This document shows, in pieces, positions 25,649-34,949 of a stretch of DNA of 64,000 bases. Made by a program: the position numbers and the translations under genes. The stretch is taken from the NCBI GenBank assembly GCA_965268555.1, contig OZ254174.1, forward strand, positions 1,116,001 to 1,180,000, written 5' to 3'. Position 1 is the stretch's first letter. Each line of letters starts with the position of its first letter. A model generated the notes under the pieces. It was not told the DNA's origin. It saw nothing but the letters and a program-made list of their open reading frames with translations, and made no database searches. Source of the stretch: AAA044-D11 sp965268555. GTDB lineage: Bacteria > Actinomycetota > Actinomycetes > Nanopelagicales > Nanopelagicaceae.

Positions 25649-28600
25649 GTGTCGGCAACTGGATCTAATACACCTGCTAATCACTTCGGTGGATCTTTTG
25701 GTCCCAATGAATGGCTTGTCGATGAAATGTATGAAAGATTTTTAGCAGACCCAAATTCTGTAGATGCAGCTTGGGGCGAATTTTTCTCGGATTACACACC
25801 AAATGCAAGCGCTGCAAGTAATTCAAGCGCAGCAAGCAATGGAAAAGTTATTCCAACGTTGGATAACGCACCTAAGGGTGGCAATCCACCACTTCCAAAG
25901 AAAGTTGCTGATCCTGCAACTCTGCAAGTTCCAGTAGCTGCAACCCAAGTTTCTGCACAAGCAACTCCAACTGCGCCAGTTGCACAAGCAACTCCAGTTG
26001 CACCAGTTGCACCTGTTGCGCCGTCGGCAACTTTCCGCACACCTGCGGATCCGATTGTCAAACCAATTCCAACTTTAGTAAGTCCTGGCGCTTCAACTCT
26101 TGAACCAATTCGCGGTGTAAGCGCTCGCGTTGTTCAAAGTATGGAAGCTTCACTAACTGTTCCAACCGCAACAAGTGTGCGCGCCGTTCCAGCTAAGTTA
26201 ATGATTGATAACCGAACTGTTATTAACAACCACTTAAAGCGCAGTCGCGGTGGCAAAGTTTCATTCACTCACATAATCGGTTACGCAATGATCAGCGCGA
26301 TTCGTCAGATGCCAGAGATGAATGCTTTCTTTGGGGAATTAGATGGCAAACCAGCGATTGGGAAGCCAGAACATATAAATCTTGGAATCGCTATCGACCT
26401 GGCAAAGCCAGATGGTTCACGTCAATTATTGGTCCCATCAATCAAGGGCTGCGAAGAGTTAGATTTCGGACAATTCTGGGCATCCTATGAAGAGACTGTT
26501 CGCAAAGCGCGCGGTGGCACATTAACTGTCGAAGATTTCGCAGGCACAACTGTTTCGCTAACCAACCCCGGAACTATCGGAACTGTTCACTCTGTTCCAC
26601 GTTTAGTTCAAGGACAAGGCTTAATTCTTGGCGTTGGAGCTATGGATTATCCAGCTGAGTTCCATGGCGTTAATGAAGATACTTTGGCAGAACTTGGAAT
26701 TAGCAAGGTAATAACACTTACAAGTACTTATGATCACCGAATTATTCAGGGCGCACAATCAGGTGATTTCCTAAAGCGAATTCATGAATTACTTCTTGGC
26801 GAAAATGGTTTCTATGACGAGATTTTTGCCGCGTTGCGTATTCCATACGTACCAATTCGTTGGGTCGTTGATATGCGCGCAACCAAAGATGATCAGGTAA
26901 ATAAGACTGCTCGAGTTCAACAATTAATTAACGCTTATCGCACAACTGGCCACTTAATGGCAGATATTGATCCACTCGAATATGTCCAACGTTCACACCC
27001 TGATTTGGATGTTGTTACTCACGGACTTTCACTCTGGGATCTTGATCGCGAATTTGCGACCGATGGCTTCGGTGGCAAGCCAGTTATGAAGTTGCGAAAG
27101 ATTCTTGGAACTCTGCGCGACTCATATTGCCGAACAATCGGCGTTGAATATATGTATATAGAAAATCCTGAAGAACGTAAGTGGATTCAAGAACATGTAG
27201 AAGTTGGTTCACCGAGAATGCCGCGCGAAGAACAACTTCGAATCTTGCGCAAATTAAATGGCGCTGAAGCCTTTGAAACCTTCTTACAAACTAAATATGT
27301 TGGCCAGAAGCGATTCTCGCTAGAAGGTGGCGAAACTCTTATTCCCCTTCTAGATGCCGTAATTTCTGCAGCTGCAGATCGTGGACTCGATGAAGTTTGT
27401 GTTGGAATGCCGCACCGCGGACGTTTGAACGTTCTTGCAAACATTGCAGGTAAGTCTTACGGCCAGATCTTCCAAGAATTTGAAGGACATTACGCAGAGA
27501 ACCAGGTTCATGGCTCGGGCGATGTTAAGTATCACCTCGGAACTGCTGGTGTATTCACTGCCGAGTCAGGTGCAACTACAAAGATTTACTTAGCTGCAAA
27601 CCCATCTCACCTTGAAGCGGTTAACCCAGTTCTAGAGGGAATTACTCGCGCTAAGCAAGATAAATTAAATATTAAAGAGGCCTTCTCCGTACTTCCGATT
27701 CTGCTTCACGGTGATGCCGCATTTGCGGGTCAAGGTGTTGTCTCTGAAACTCTAAGCCTTTCGCAATTAAAGGGTTATCGCGTGGGCGGCACAATTCACG
27801 TTGTCGTAAATAACCAAGTCGGATTCACAACATCACCACAATCTGCGCGTTCTTCAACATATGCAACCGACGTTGCAAAGATGATTCAAGCTCCGGTTTT
27901 TCACGTAAACGGTGATGATCCAGAGAGCGTGGTTCGAGTCGCCAGAATTGCATTTGAATATCGTCAAGCCTTTAATAAAGATGTAGTAATTGACATGATT
28001 TGCTACCGCCGCCGTGGACACAACGAAGGCGACGAGCCAAGTTTCACGCAACCGTTGATGTATAAATTAATCGAAGCCAAACGTTCAACTCGAAAGCTTT
28101 ATACCGAGGCGCTAATTGGTCGTGGCGACATTACAGTCGAAGAGGCTGAAGAGGTACTGCGTGATTACCAAGAACAGCTAGATGCTGTTTATAACGCGGT
28201 CCACAATAATGAGCCAGAACATGATGCAAATATTGTTGTGCCAGTTGCACCAGCGCCACAAACTGTAAACACCGCAGTTGATGAAGCGATTCTGCGCAAG
28301 ATTGTCGCCACCCAAAGCGCGATTCCAGAAGGTTTCCAGCCACATGCAAAACTAACTCCACAATTAGCAAAACGTGTTGAGATGCTAGATGAAGGAACAG
28401 TTGACTGGGCTACCGGTGAATTACTTGCGATGGGGTCACTGCTTTTGGAAGGTTATCCAATTCGACTTGCGGGCCAGGATGTAAGACGCGGAACCTTTAG
28501 TAATCGTCACGCAGTAATTGTGGATCAAAATACTGGTGCTGACTGGACCCCGCTTCGTTCACTAATTTCAGATGAAAATCAATTCTTTGTCTTTGATTCA

Positions 28601-29413
28601 TTGCTTTCGGAATATGCCGCAATGGGCTTTGAATATGGCTATTCCACAGAACGTGAAAATGCCTTAGTTATGTGGGAAGCGCAATTTGGTGATTTCGCAA
28701 ATGGTGCGCAAACAATCATTGATGAGTTCATCTCCTCAGCACTTCAAAAGTGGGGCGAGCGTTCTTCCTTAGTTCTACTTCTTCCACATGGTTATGAAGG
28801 CCAAGGACCGGATCACTCTTCAGGTCGCATCGAACGGTATCTCGCACTTTGCGCCGAACTAAATATGACTGTTGCTCAACCTTCTTCGCCGGCTTCATAT
28901 TTCCACTTACTCCGTTGGCACATGGCTAACCCAGCTCGCCGTCCACTTATTGTTTTCGAGCCGAAATCAATGTTGCGCTTGAAAGCTGCTGCCTCCGGTC
29001 TGAAAGATTTCACAACTGGAACATTCCAACCACTAATTGATGATGAATCAGTAGTAAATGCTTCTCGCGTAATTTTCACTTCGGGCAAGGTTTATCACGA
29101 CCTAGTTGCCGAGCGAACAAAGCTTGGTGAAACTTCTACTGCGATCATCAGAGTTGAACAGCTCTATCCATTCCCTGCTGCAGAATTCGCCGCGGTTGTG
29201 GCGAAGCATCCAAACGCTAATTTGCTCTGGGTTCAAGATGAGCCAGCTAACCAAGGTCCATGGCCATTCGTTGCACTTACAACAAGTGAATTTCTTGAAG
29301 GTCGTACCTTGCGTCGGGTTTCACGTCGCGCAACTGCAAGTCCTGCTACTGGTTCACATCACTTGCATGAAGAAGAGCAGAAAGCACTTCTCATGGAAGC
29401 GTTCACTCGCTAA
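25649..29413 (+). CDS. kgd: Multifunctional 2-oxoglutarate dehydrogenase E1/E2 (Kgd/OdhA)
   Basis: This 1254-residue actinobacterial fusion starts at a GTG at 25649 with a gggag ribosome-binding site. Residues about 8-50 form the E1 N-terminal segment ('NEWLVDEMYERFLADP'), then an Ala/Pro/Thr-rich linker of about 90 residues. Residues about 165-395 form the E2 succinyltransferase-like domain ('FTHIIGYAMISAIRQMPEMN', 'DHRIIQGAQSGDFL'). The thiamine-diphosphate E1 domain follows ('GMPHRGRLNVLANIAGKSYG', 'GDAAFAGQGVVSETL', 'RRRGHNEGDEP'). There is no lipoyl domain, as usual for this family. It converts 2-oxoglutarate to succinyl-CoA in the TCA cycle, or to succinate semialdehyde. Monocistronic. 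Confidence 0.96.
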   Translation: MSATGSNTPANHFGGSFGPNEWLVDEMYERFLADPNSVDAAWGEFFSDYTPNASAASNSSAASNGKVIPTLDNAPKGGNPPLPKKVADPATLQVPVAATQVSAQATPTAPVAQATPVAPVAPVAPSATFRTPADPIVKPIPTLVSPGASTLEPIRGVSARVVQSMEASLTVPTATSVRAVPAKLMIDNRTVINNHLKRSRGGKVSFTHIIGYAMISAIRQMPEMNAFFGELDGKPAIGKPEHINLGIAIDLAKPDGSRQLLVPSIKGCEELDFGQFWASYEETVRKARGGTLTVEDFAGTTVSLTNPGTIGTVHSVPRLVQGQGLILGVGAMDYPAEFHGVNEDTLAELGISKVITLTSTYDHRIIQGAQSGDFLKRIHELLLGENGFYDEIFAALRIPYVPIRWVVDMRATKDDQVNKTARVQQLINAYRTTGHLMADIDPLEYVQRSHPDLDVVTHGLSLWDLDREFATDGFGGKPVMKLRKILGTLRDSYCRTIGVEYMYIENPEERKWIQEHVEVGSPRMPREEQLRILRKLNGAEAFETFLQTKYVGQKRFSLEGGETLIPLLDAVISAAADRGLDEVCVGMPHRGRLNVLANIAGKSYGQIFQEFEGHYAENQVHGSGDVKYHLGTAGVFTAESGATTKIYLAANPSHLEAVNPVLEGITRAKQDKLNIKEAFSVLPILLHGDAAFAGQGVVSETLSLSQLKGYRVGGTIHVVVNNQVGFTTSPQSARSSTYATDVAKMIQAPVFHVNGDDPESVVRVARIAFEYRQAFNKDVVIDMICYRRRGHNEGDEPSFTQPLMYKLIEAKRSTRKLYTEALIGRGDITVEEAEEVLRDYQEQLDAVYNAVHNNEPEHDANIVVPVAPAPQTVNTAVDEAILRKIVATQSAIPEGFQPHAKLTPQLAKRVEMLDEGTVDWATGELLAMGSLLLEGYPIRLAGQDVRRGTFSNRHAVIVDQNTGADWTPLRSLISDENQFFVFDSLLSEYAAMGFEYGYSTERENALVMWEAQFGDFANGAQTIIDEFISSALQKWGERSSLVLLLPHGYEGQGPDHSSGRIERYLALCAELNMTVAQPSSPASYFHLLRWHMANPARRPLIVFEPKSMLRLKAAASGLKDFTTGTFQPLIDDESVVNASRVIFTSGKVYHDLVAERTKLGETSTAIIRVEQLYPFPAAEFAAVVAKHPNANLLWVQDEPANQGPWPFVALTTSEFLEGRTLRRVSRRATASPATGSHHLHEEEQKALLMEAFTR

Positions 29414-29434
29414 CTTGATTTAAATAAATTTAAG

Positions 29435-29797
29435 TTAATTACTTTCGCGGTGATAGCGAAAAAGTAATACCCCAACAATTTTTGAGCTGGCAACTTCGCC
29501 CCAATTTCTGGAATCAGTTGAGGCTAATTTGTTATCGCCTTCAACCCAATATTTCTTCTCGTCGCTATTTTCACTGATAACTCTCAGCACCCGTTTAACT
29601 ATTAAGAGCTCAGGGCTCTGTCGAATTAAAACGACTTTACCGATCAAGGAGTTGGCGAATCGCGACTTACCGCGCCAGCGCCCGGGGCCGGTATAGAACA
29701 GCAGCCAGTCGCCTTCGTTATAGCTTGGCGCCATTGAGTTTCCGCGAACTTCTATCCGCTTAACTAATTTGGAAACTAAACTCGCGAACTTCTTCAT
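29435..29797 (-). CDS. sodX: Nickel-type superoxide dismutase maturation protease
   Basis: The ATG at 29797 gives 120 residues. 'VRGNSMAPSYNEGDWLLF' contains the catalytic Ser of S24/S26 (signal-peptidase-like) enzymes, and 'LLIVKRVLRV' has the Lys general base. 'YWVEGDNKLASTDSRNWGEV' is the family's C-terminal box. It removes the short leader of Ni-SOD so that the His1-Cys-x-x-Pro-Cys hook can bind nickel. It is divergent from sodN, with 76 bp between starts, so they share a promoter region. Its stop is near that of the convergent kgd. Confidence 0.93.
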   Translation of the reverse strand: MKKFASLVSKLVKRIEVRGNSMAPSYNEGDWLLFYTGPGRWRGKSRFANSLIGKVVLIRQSPELLIVKRVLRVISENSDEKKYWVEGDNKLASTDSRNWGEVASSKIVGVLLFRYHRESN

Positions 29798-29873
29798 AGT
29801 CGTAGTAGTGTCGCACCATAAGCGCAGTAAATCCAGAATTAGTCCGGAGTTAATAGAGAAAAGGAATCCAATT

Positions 29874-30284
29874 ATGGTCAAATTTAATATTGCAAATATT
29901 TTTGCCCCAAAAGAGATTGCACATGCACATTGCGATCTTCCTTGTGGTGTTTATGATCCAGCTCAAGCCAAGATTGAAGCTCTTTCAATCAAAGCAACAA
30001 TGGAGAAGTACGCCGCTTCATCAGATGCTGATTTCAAATCTCGTGCAGTAGCAATTAAGGAAGAGCGTTCAGAAATGGTTAAGCACCATCTCTGGGTCCT
30101 CTGGACTGATTACTTCAAGCCAAATCATTTTGAGGCCTACCCACAACTTCACGTTCTATTTAATGAAGCGACCAAGCTTGCTGGCGCCGGTGGAACAAAG
30201 GGTTCAAATGATGTCGCAGTCGCAGATAAGTTGCTTGCAAAGATTGATGAGATTGCCGAGATTTTCTGGGCAACAAAGAAGTAA
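29874..30284 (+). CDS. sodN: Superoxide dismutase [Ni] precursor
   Basis: The ATG at 29874, with ribosome-binding site aaggaa, gives 136 residues. The leader 'MVKFNIANIFAPKEIAHA' is followed by the nickel hook HCDLPCGVY (residues 19-27): His1, Cys2 and Cys6 of the mature enzyme. The rest is the four-helix Ni-SOD fold ('MVKHHLWVLWTDYFKP'). It dismutates superoxide in the cytoplasm. Ni-SOD is typical of marine and freshwater actinobacteria and cyanobacteria. A strong terminator follows. Confidence 0.97.
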   Translation: MVKFNIANIFAPKEIAHAHCDLPCGVYDPAQAKIEALSIKATMEKYAASSDADFKSRAVAIKEERSEMVKHHLWVLWTDYFKPNHFEAYPQLHVLFNEATKLAGAGGTKGSNDVAVADKLLAKIDEIAEIFWATKK

Positions 30285-30296
30285 CTTTTAATTTAA

Positions 30297-30336
30297 GGAA
30301 TTGAGCTCACCTTCGGGTGGGCTCAATTTTTTTTAT
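30297..30336 (+). terminator. Rho-independent terminator after sodN
   Basis: The stem ttgagctcacc / ggtgggctcaa (one mismatch) with a ttcg tetraloop is followed by eight or more T residues. It ends sodN transcription ahead of the convergent thioesterase gene. Confidence 0.93.
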
Positions 30337-30350
30337 AAAACTATCTAGCG

Positions 30351-30719
30351 TTATCTAGTGATGGACTCTGCTGCGATTCTTGCAGCAAAGGAGACTCGAT
30401 CGACAACTTTTCGGTCAATTGTTCCCGCTGCAATTAGCTTCTCACCGTGGTGAACTTCAATTTCAAATTTACAGATTGCGCCCTCAATTTCAATACATCT
30501 GGCATGAGATCTAATTTCTATTCCTACTCCCACCGAGCCATGTTGAGTGACTGAAAATTGCACCGTGACTGAAGTTTCGCCGGGTTCTAAATACTCGGCT
30601 AGCGCCGTCGTGCAGGCGCCTTCAAAAATATTTAAAAGCGTTGGCGTCGCTAAAATGGGAAGATCATTTAAAGCTTGAGCGACTGAAGTATCTGCTGGGC
30701 GCACGGTTAAGGAAGCCAT
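30351..30719 (-). CDS. Hotdog-fold thioesterase (FlK-like)
   Basis: The ATG at 30719, with ribosome-binding site gggag, gives 122 residues; an ATG at 30752 without one is the alternative. 'LPILATPTLLNIFEGACTTALAEY' carries the conserved Pro and helix Glu of FlK-like fluoroacetyl-CoA thioesterases, with a later 'EIEVHHGEKLIAAGT' beta-hairpin. The normally conserved Thr/His residues of the FlK active site are only partly recognisable. It probably hydrolyses an acyl-CoA. It is the third gene of the sigR-rsrA operon, suggesting thiol-stress control. Confidence 0.7.
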   Translation of the reverse strand: MASLTVRPADTSVAQALNDLPILATPTLLNIFEGACTTALAEYLEPGETSVTVQFSVTQHGSVGVGIEIRSHARCIEIEGAICKFEIEVHHGEKLIAAGTIDRKVVDRVSFAARIAAESITR

Positions 30720-30757
30720 ACCTACGGCTCCCAATACTTCTTCCGAATTCATAACCG

Positions 30758-31120
30758 CTAACTTAGTGGGAAATCGCGCCGTATCTCGTGAGTCGTTTCG
30801 ATTTCAATCAGCGTTTCGCCATTAATTGTGGTTTCGGTTCTGCGGTATTCGGTAATTATTTGAGTTGGACTAAACATCTGTGAAGCAAGAAGGGCGGTCT
30901 GCTTTGCAATCCGCTCTTGCAACTCTTCTGGTGCTGCCTCGCAACATTCCGCCGAGAGCAAATTCTTCATTCGAGCAAGAACTGCGCGTTCGTGTTCCAT
31001 CTCGCGCAGACATTGCGGACATTGCGCAAGGTGCGATTCAAAGGTTTGAACCTCGTTTACATCCTCGATCTCGTTATCTATAAAGAGAACCAGGGCATGT
31101 AAGACTTCATTACATTCCAT
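30758..31120 (-). CDS. rsrA: Zinc-binding anti-sigma factor (RsrA/RshA-like)
   Basis: The start at 31120 is chosen because an ggagga ribosome-binding site lies just upstream; it gives 120 residues. The ZAS motif HxxxCxxC is in 'FESHLAQCPQCLREM', with Cys3 and the CC pair of 'LSAECCEAAP' nearby. In RsrA, zinc-bound cysteines form disulfides on oxidation, releasing SigR. The C-terminal part is longer than in RsrA proper ('TTINGETLIEIETTHEI'). It overlaps the sigma factor gene by 11 bp, so translation is coupled. Confidence 0.85.
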   Translation of the reverse strand: MECNEVLHALVLFIDNEIEDVNEVQTFESHLAQCPQCLREMEHERAVLARMKNLLSAECCEAAPEELQERIAKQTALLASQMFSPTQIITEYRRTETTINGETLIEIETTHEIRRDFPLS

Positions 31121-31763
31121 CTGCTCCTCCAAATCCACGGTCTTTGGCGTAATCCGCTAATAAGGTACGAAGTAATTTACGGCCACGATGGAGCCTGGAC
31201 ATTACGGTGCCTGAAGGAATTCCAAGAATTTCAGCAATCTCTTTATATGAATAACCCTCAACATCTGCATAGAAAACTGCAAGACGAAATTCTTCAGGTA
31301 TTTCATGAAGCGCACGTTTAACATCGCCATCAGGAAGATTTTCTAGAACTTCATCTTCAGCAGATTTTCCTTGATCGCTGGTGTGGCTTGCCGATGCGGC
31401 TAGCTGCCAATCTTCAACTTCACCATCAGAAATTAATGGGCGACGTTGATCTTTGCGATATGTATTAATAAAAGTAGTAGTAAGAATTCGATATAGCCAG
31501 GCCTTTAAATTTGTACCTGGTTCGAATTGATGGAAAGAGGTGAAAGCTTTGGCATAAGTATCTTGAACTAAATCTTGGGCATCATGTGGATTTTTGGTAT
31601 AGCGCATTGCAGCTGCATAAAGTTGATTTGTGTATTGCATAGCATCGCGTTCAAATCGCGCGGTGCGGTCAACAATATTCTCCGTAGCCAGCGCACCAGC
31701 CGGAGTTCGAACCTCTATCTCGGAAGACATCGGTAGTAATGCTACTGCCAAGGAATCACTCAA
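31110..31763 (-). CDS. sigR: ECF RNA polymerase sigma factor, SigR/SigH type
   Basis: The reading starts at a TTG at 31763 (217 aa); an ATG at 31730 would give 206 aa. Region 2 is 'DAMQYTNQLYAAAMRYTKNP' with 'DLVQDTYAKAF' and 'NLKAWLYRILTTTFINTYRK'; region 4 is 'FYADVEGYSYKEIAEILGIP' with 'GTVMSRLHRGRKLLR'. This matches the thiol-stress sigma factors SigR (Streptomyces) and SigH (mycobacteria). It is followed by an RsrA-like anti-sigma gene. A perfect SigR-type promoter (GGGAAT-N18-GTT) lies upstream, implying autoregulation. Confidence 0.94.
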   Translation of the reverse strand: MSDSLAVALLPMSSEIEVRTPAGALATENIVDRTARFERDAMQYTNQLYAAAMRYTKNPHDAQDLVQDTYAKAFTSFHQFEPGTNLKAWLYRILTTTFINTYRKDQRRPLISDGEVEDWQLAASASHTSDQGKSAEDEVLENLPDGDVKRALHEIPEEFRLAVFYADVEGYSYKEIAEILGIPSGTVMSRLHRGRKLLRTLLADYAKDRGFGGADGM

Positions 31764-31797
31764 CTTTCGAAGGCTGGTTGGGAATACTTGGTTCTAG

Positions 31798-31824
31798 AAC
31801 AAAGCCTGGCCGCCCGTTATTCCC
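31798..31824 (-). promoter_or_regulatory. SigR/SigH-type promoter upstream of sigR
   Basis: On the minus strand GGGAAT (-35, at 31824-31819) is followed by exactly 18 bases and then GTT (-10, at 31800-31798). This is the published SigR/SigH consensus GGAAT-N18-GTT. It sits 35 bp before the TTG start and 68 bp before the ATG, as expected for an autoregulated sigR gene. Confidence 0.8.
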
Positions 31825-31842
31825 AGCAGAAAGTATTCCCAG

Positions 31843-32559
31843 CTAGAAGAGCGTGCTGGGATCGCCTAGTTCAATCTCGCTTATTAACTCTGGACCATTA
31901 TTTCTAGTCGCATTTACCTTTGTAGAGACTGGGTGCGCAGTTAAACCTGCAGCTGGCTCAGCCAATTCCATTAAAGCGCGAATCTCGTCCACATCATTTA
32001 ACTTTGGATTCAACCAATCATCCCAGCGATCGGCGGGCAGGAAGGTTGGCATGCGGTGGTGAATCTTTGCTAAAAAATCAACAGCAGGTCTTGTAATGAT
32101 TGCAGCGCTCTCAAATATTTCACCGCTTTGATCAATCCAACAATCATAAATTCCGGCAAATGCAAGTGACTTGTTATCACTTTGGGAATGAATATAGAAC
32201 GGTTGCTTACTTTCATATCTTCCAAGTTCGGTTGCCCATTCGTAGTAACCGGTTGCTGGAATCAAACATCTACGAGATTTAAATGCACTTCTAAATGTCG
32301 GCTTCTCGTGAACAGTTTCAGTTCTGGCATTTATAGCTTGTGATTGTGAACGAATTGCTTCAGTACGATCTTTTGCCCATGGTGCGATTAACCCCCAGGA
32401 GACTGTCGTTAATTCGCGACCATGCTTAATTAAGTAGATATCGCGCGTAGGTGTGATGTTCCAATCTGATGGAAGTGCGCTAGGAATTGAATTAGTCGTT
32501 ATTTCAAATTCTTCGAGCAATTCGCCTGCAGATTTAACCAAGGCATATCTACCGCACAT
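31843..32559 (-). CDS. SRAP domain protein (HMCES/YedK-type)
   Basis: The ATG at 32559 is required because the catalytic Cys must be residue 2 ('MCGRYALVK'). The protein has 238 residues. Family motifs are 'PSDWNITPTRDIYL', 'SWGLIAPWAKD', 'INARTETVHEKPTFR', 'CLIPATGYYEW' and 'IHHRMPTFL', with the active-site Asn, Glu and His. It forms a covalent link with abasic sites in single-stranded DNA and protects them. It is divergent from aroA, 48 bp apart. Confidence 0.93.
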   Translation of the reverse strand: MCGRYALVKSAGELLEEFEITTNSIPSALPSDWNITPTRDIYLIKHGRELTTVSWGLIAPWAKDRTEAIRSQSQAINARTETVHEKPTFRSAFKSRRCLIPATGYYEWATELGRYESKQPFYIHSQSDNKSLAFAGIYDCWIDQSGEIFESAAIITRPAVDFLAKIHHRMPTFLPADRWDDWLNPKLNDVDEIRALMELAEPAAGLTAHPVSTKVNATRNNGPELISEIELGDPSTLF

Positions 32560-32607
32560 AGCTACCGCACATAACGGCAAGAATACCTGCTGAGGTAGGC
32601 TTGCGCA

Positions 32608-33906
32608 GTGAGCGAAAAAACTTTTGATCTATGGAACGCACCGTATCGTGGTGCTTCGCCAATTTCGGCAGCCATAACAATTCCAGGATCAAAGTCTGCA
32701 ACTAATCGCGCACTAATCTTGGCGGCGCTTGCGACAACGCCATCTTTACTACGAAAGCCACTTCACTCCCGAGATTCTGCGCTGATGATTGCCGGACTTA
32801 AAGCAATCGGTTGCGGGATTACTGAAGAGGGCAAAGGAGATTTACGAGTAGTACCTGCAAAATTTTTTGGACCAGCAAGTGTTGATGTTGGAAATGCCGG
32901 AACGGTTATGCGCTTCTTGCCGCCTGTTGCCGCGCTAGCTACTGGCTTAATTCATTTTGATGGTGATGCTAGATCTTACGAACGACCAGTTGGACCAGTG
33001 ATCTCAGCCTTGGAATCTCTTGGCGTGACTATTGAACATGGAAATCGCTATGCGCTTCCGCTAACAATCAACGCGAGCGGTTCGATAAAAGGTGGAACTT
33101 TAGAGATTGATGCCTCATCCTCAAGCCAATTCATTTCGGCACTTTTAATGATCGGGCCCGCAACTCAAACTGGAATAACTATAAAAGATATTGGAAGTTC
33201 TCTTCCCTCAACCCCGCACATCGAAATGACAGTTGAAATGTTACGAGCATTTGGGGCACAAGTTGATGTGAGAGTTTCTGATTCTGGAAAGAGCGAATGG
33301 CGAGTTGAGCCAGGTGTGTTAACAGGACAAGATTTAATTATTGAACCAGACCTTTCAAATGCTGCGCCTTTCATGGCGGCTGCAATGATTTCTGGTGGCG
33401 AAGTTTTGATTACAGATTGGCCTAAAAAGACGGCACAGCCTGGCGACCAACTTCGAAATATCTTTGCCAAGATGGGTGCAAAAATAGAGTTTGTTGGCAA
33501 TGATCTAAAGGTAACTGGCACTGGTGTAATAACTGGAATTGATATTGATTTACATGATGTTGGGGAATTAACACCATCAATTGCTGCAGTAGCCGCATTG
33601 GCAGATTCACCTTCAGCGCTGCGTGGAATCGGACACTTACGTTTGCATGAAACTGATCGATTAGCAGCGCTAGCAACCGAACTAAATGCACTTGGCGGCG
33701 ATGTAGATGAAGAAGAGAGCGCACTTCACATCTCTCCCGCACCGCTACATGGTGGAATTTTTCATACTTATGATGATCATCGTCTTGCTACTGCCGGGGC
33801 GATGCTCGGTTTAGTTGTTAATGGAATTCAAGTAGAGAACATCGCGACTACTAAGAAAACGCTCCCAGATTTTCCAGGTGCTTGGCAGGCGATGCTTAAT
33901 GGTTGA
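32608..33906 (+). CDS. aroA: 3-phosphoshikimate 1-carboxyvinyltransferase (EPSP synthase)
   Basis: This 432-residue protein starts at a GTG. 'PGSKSATNRALILAALA' (residues ~23-39) binds phosphate and shikimate-3-phosphate; 'VDVGNAGTVMRFLPP' is the NAGT glyphosate/PEP loop; 'LRLHETDRLAALATEL' and 'TYDDHRLATAGAMLGL' complete the PEP site. It is the sixth step of the shikimate pathway. The NAGT loop context and length fit class I enzymes; resistance class is not asserted. It overlaps rsgA by 8 bp. Confidence 0.96.
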   Translation: MSEKTFDLWNAPYRGASPISAAITIPGSKSATNRALILAALATTPSLLRKPLHSRDSALMIAGLKAIGCGITEEGKGDLRVVPAKFFGPASVDVGNAGTVMRFLPPVAALATGLIHFDGDARSYERPVGPVISALESLGVTIEHGNRYALPLTINASGSIKGGTLEIDASSSSQFISALLMIGPATQTGITIKDIGSSLPSTPHIEMTVEMLRAFGAQVDVRVSDSGKSEWRVEPGVLTGQDLIIEPDLSNAAPFMAAAMISGGEVLITDWPKKTAQPGDQLRNIFAKMGAKIEFVGNDLKVTGTGVITGIDIDLHDVGELTPSIAAVAALADSPSALRGIGHLRLHETDRLAALATELNALGGDVDEEESALHISPAPLHGGIFHTYDDHRLATAGAMLGLVVNGIQVENIATTKKTLPDFPGAWQAMLNG

Positions 33907-34921
33907 GCCGCGTAACTTCAAAGAGTTCGATGAAGATGACGTTCGGAGGCGACCTGCAAGAAGCACACGCCCTCGCACCAAAGATCGCCCTGATTACTCC
34001 AAAGCAGGTGAAGCTTTTGTAATTGCAGTTGATCGTGGTCGCGTTACTTGTCTACTTAATTCAGATTTAGAAAGTGCTTCAAGCATCGAGATAACTGCTA
34101 TGAAATCTCGCGAACTTGGCAAGAAATCAGTTGTTGTTGGCGACATTGTTGGATTAGTTGGTGATATTTCTGGTGGTGAGGGAACTTTGGCACGAATAGT
34201 TACTGTCGCTCCCCGCACTAATGCGCTGACTAGAACTGTCGATGATGATGCAGAACAAGAGCGAATGATTGTTGCAAATGTTGACCAAATGGCGATTGTG
34301 ATTGCGGCAGCCAATCCCGAGCCGCGACATGGTTTTGTTGATCGGGCGCTAGTTGTTGCCTATGACCAAGGAATTATCCCAATAATTATTATGACCAAAT
34401 GTGATTTATCTGATGGCAAAGAATTCTTACAGGCCTACAAAGATTTAGATATTCGAGTCATTAAGACTCAAGTTAAGAAGCAGAAAGGGCGCGAGCTAGA
34501 AGAGATTCGTGAAATCTTGGCTGGCAAGCGAACTGTTCTACTTGGCCACTCTGGAGTTGGAAAATCAACGCTTGTTAATGCTTTAGTTGAAAGCGCTGAC
34601 CGGGCAACTGGTTCGGTAAATGATGCGACTGGACGTGGTCGACATACCTCTTCCTCTGCAATCGCGCTCTCACTTCAATCAGATAGTAAATCTGGATTGC
34701 GCGGCGGTTGGATTATCGATACCCCTGGCGTTCGATCATTTGGCGTTGCCCATGTTGATAGCAAGCGAGTAATTGGCGCCTTTGGTGAATTTAGTGAAGC
34801 AATCGAGCACTGTCCTAAAAATTGTTCACATAACGAGGAGAGCTGCGCGCTTAATTCTTGGGATTTAGATGCAACAAGTAAGTCTCGCCTTGAAAGCCTG
34901 CGCCGCTTACTTAAGGCTTAA
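33899..34921 (+). CDS. rsgA: Ribosome small subunit-dependent GTPase A
   Basis: The ATG at 33899 overlaps the aroA stop by 8 bp and gives 340 residues. It is a circularly permuted GTPase: an N-terminal OB domain, G4 'MTKCDLS', then G1 'GHSGVGKSTLVNAL', G3 'DTPGVRSFG', and a C-terminal zinc domain with 'HCPKNCSHNEESC'. It helps mature the 30S subunit. The order aroA-rsgA-hisN is common in actinobacteria. Confidence 0.95.
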   Translation: MVEPRNFKEFDEDDVRRRPARSTRPRTKDRPDYSKAGEAFVIAVDRGRVTCLLNSDLESASSIEITAMKSRELGKKSVVVGDIVGLVGDISGGEGTLARIVTVAPRTNALTRTVDDDAEQERMIVANVDQMAIVIAAANPEPRHGFVDRALVVAYDQGIIPIIIMTKCDLSDGKEFLQAYKDLDIRVIKTQVKKQKGRELEEIREILAGKRTVLLGHSGVGKSTLVNALVESADRATGSVNDATGRGRHTSSSAIALSLQSDSKSGLRGGWIIDTPGVRSFGVAHVDSKRVIGAFGEFSEAIEHCPKNCSHNEESCALNSWDLDATSKSRLESLRRLLKA

Positions 34922-34949
34922 GTTGTAGGGCTTAAAGTAGGATTCGAAC

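Noticed and set aside
29411..29437. AT-rich inverted repeat between kgd and sodX stops
   Set aside because: Arms taactt/aagtta are short and AT-only; too weak to call a terminator.
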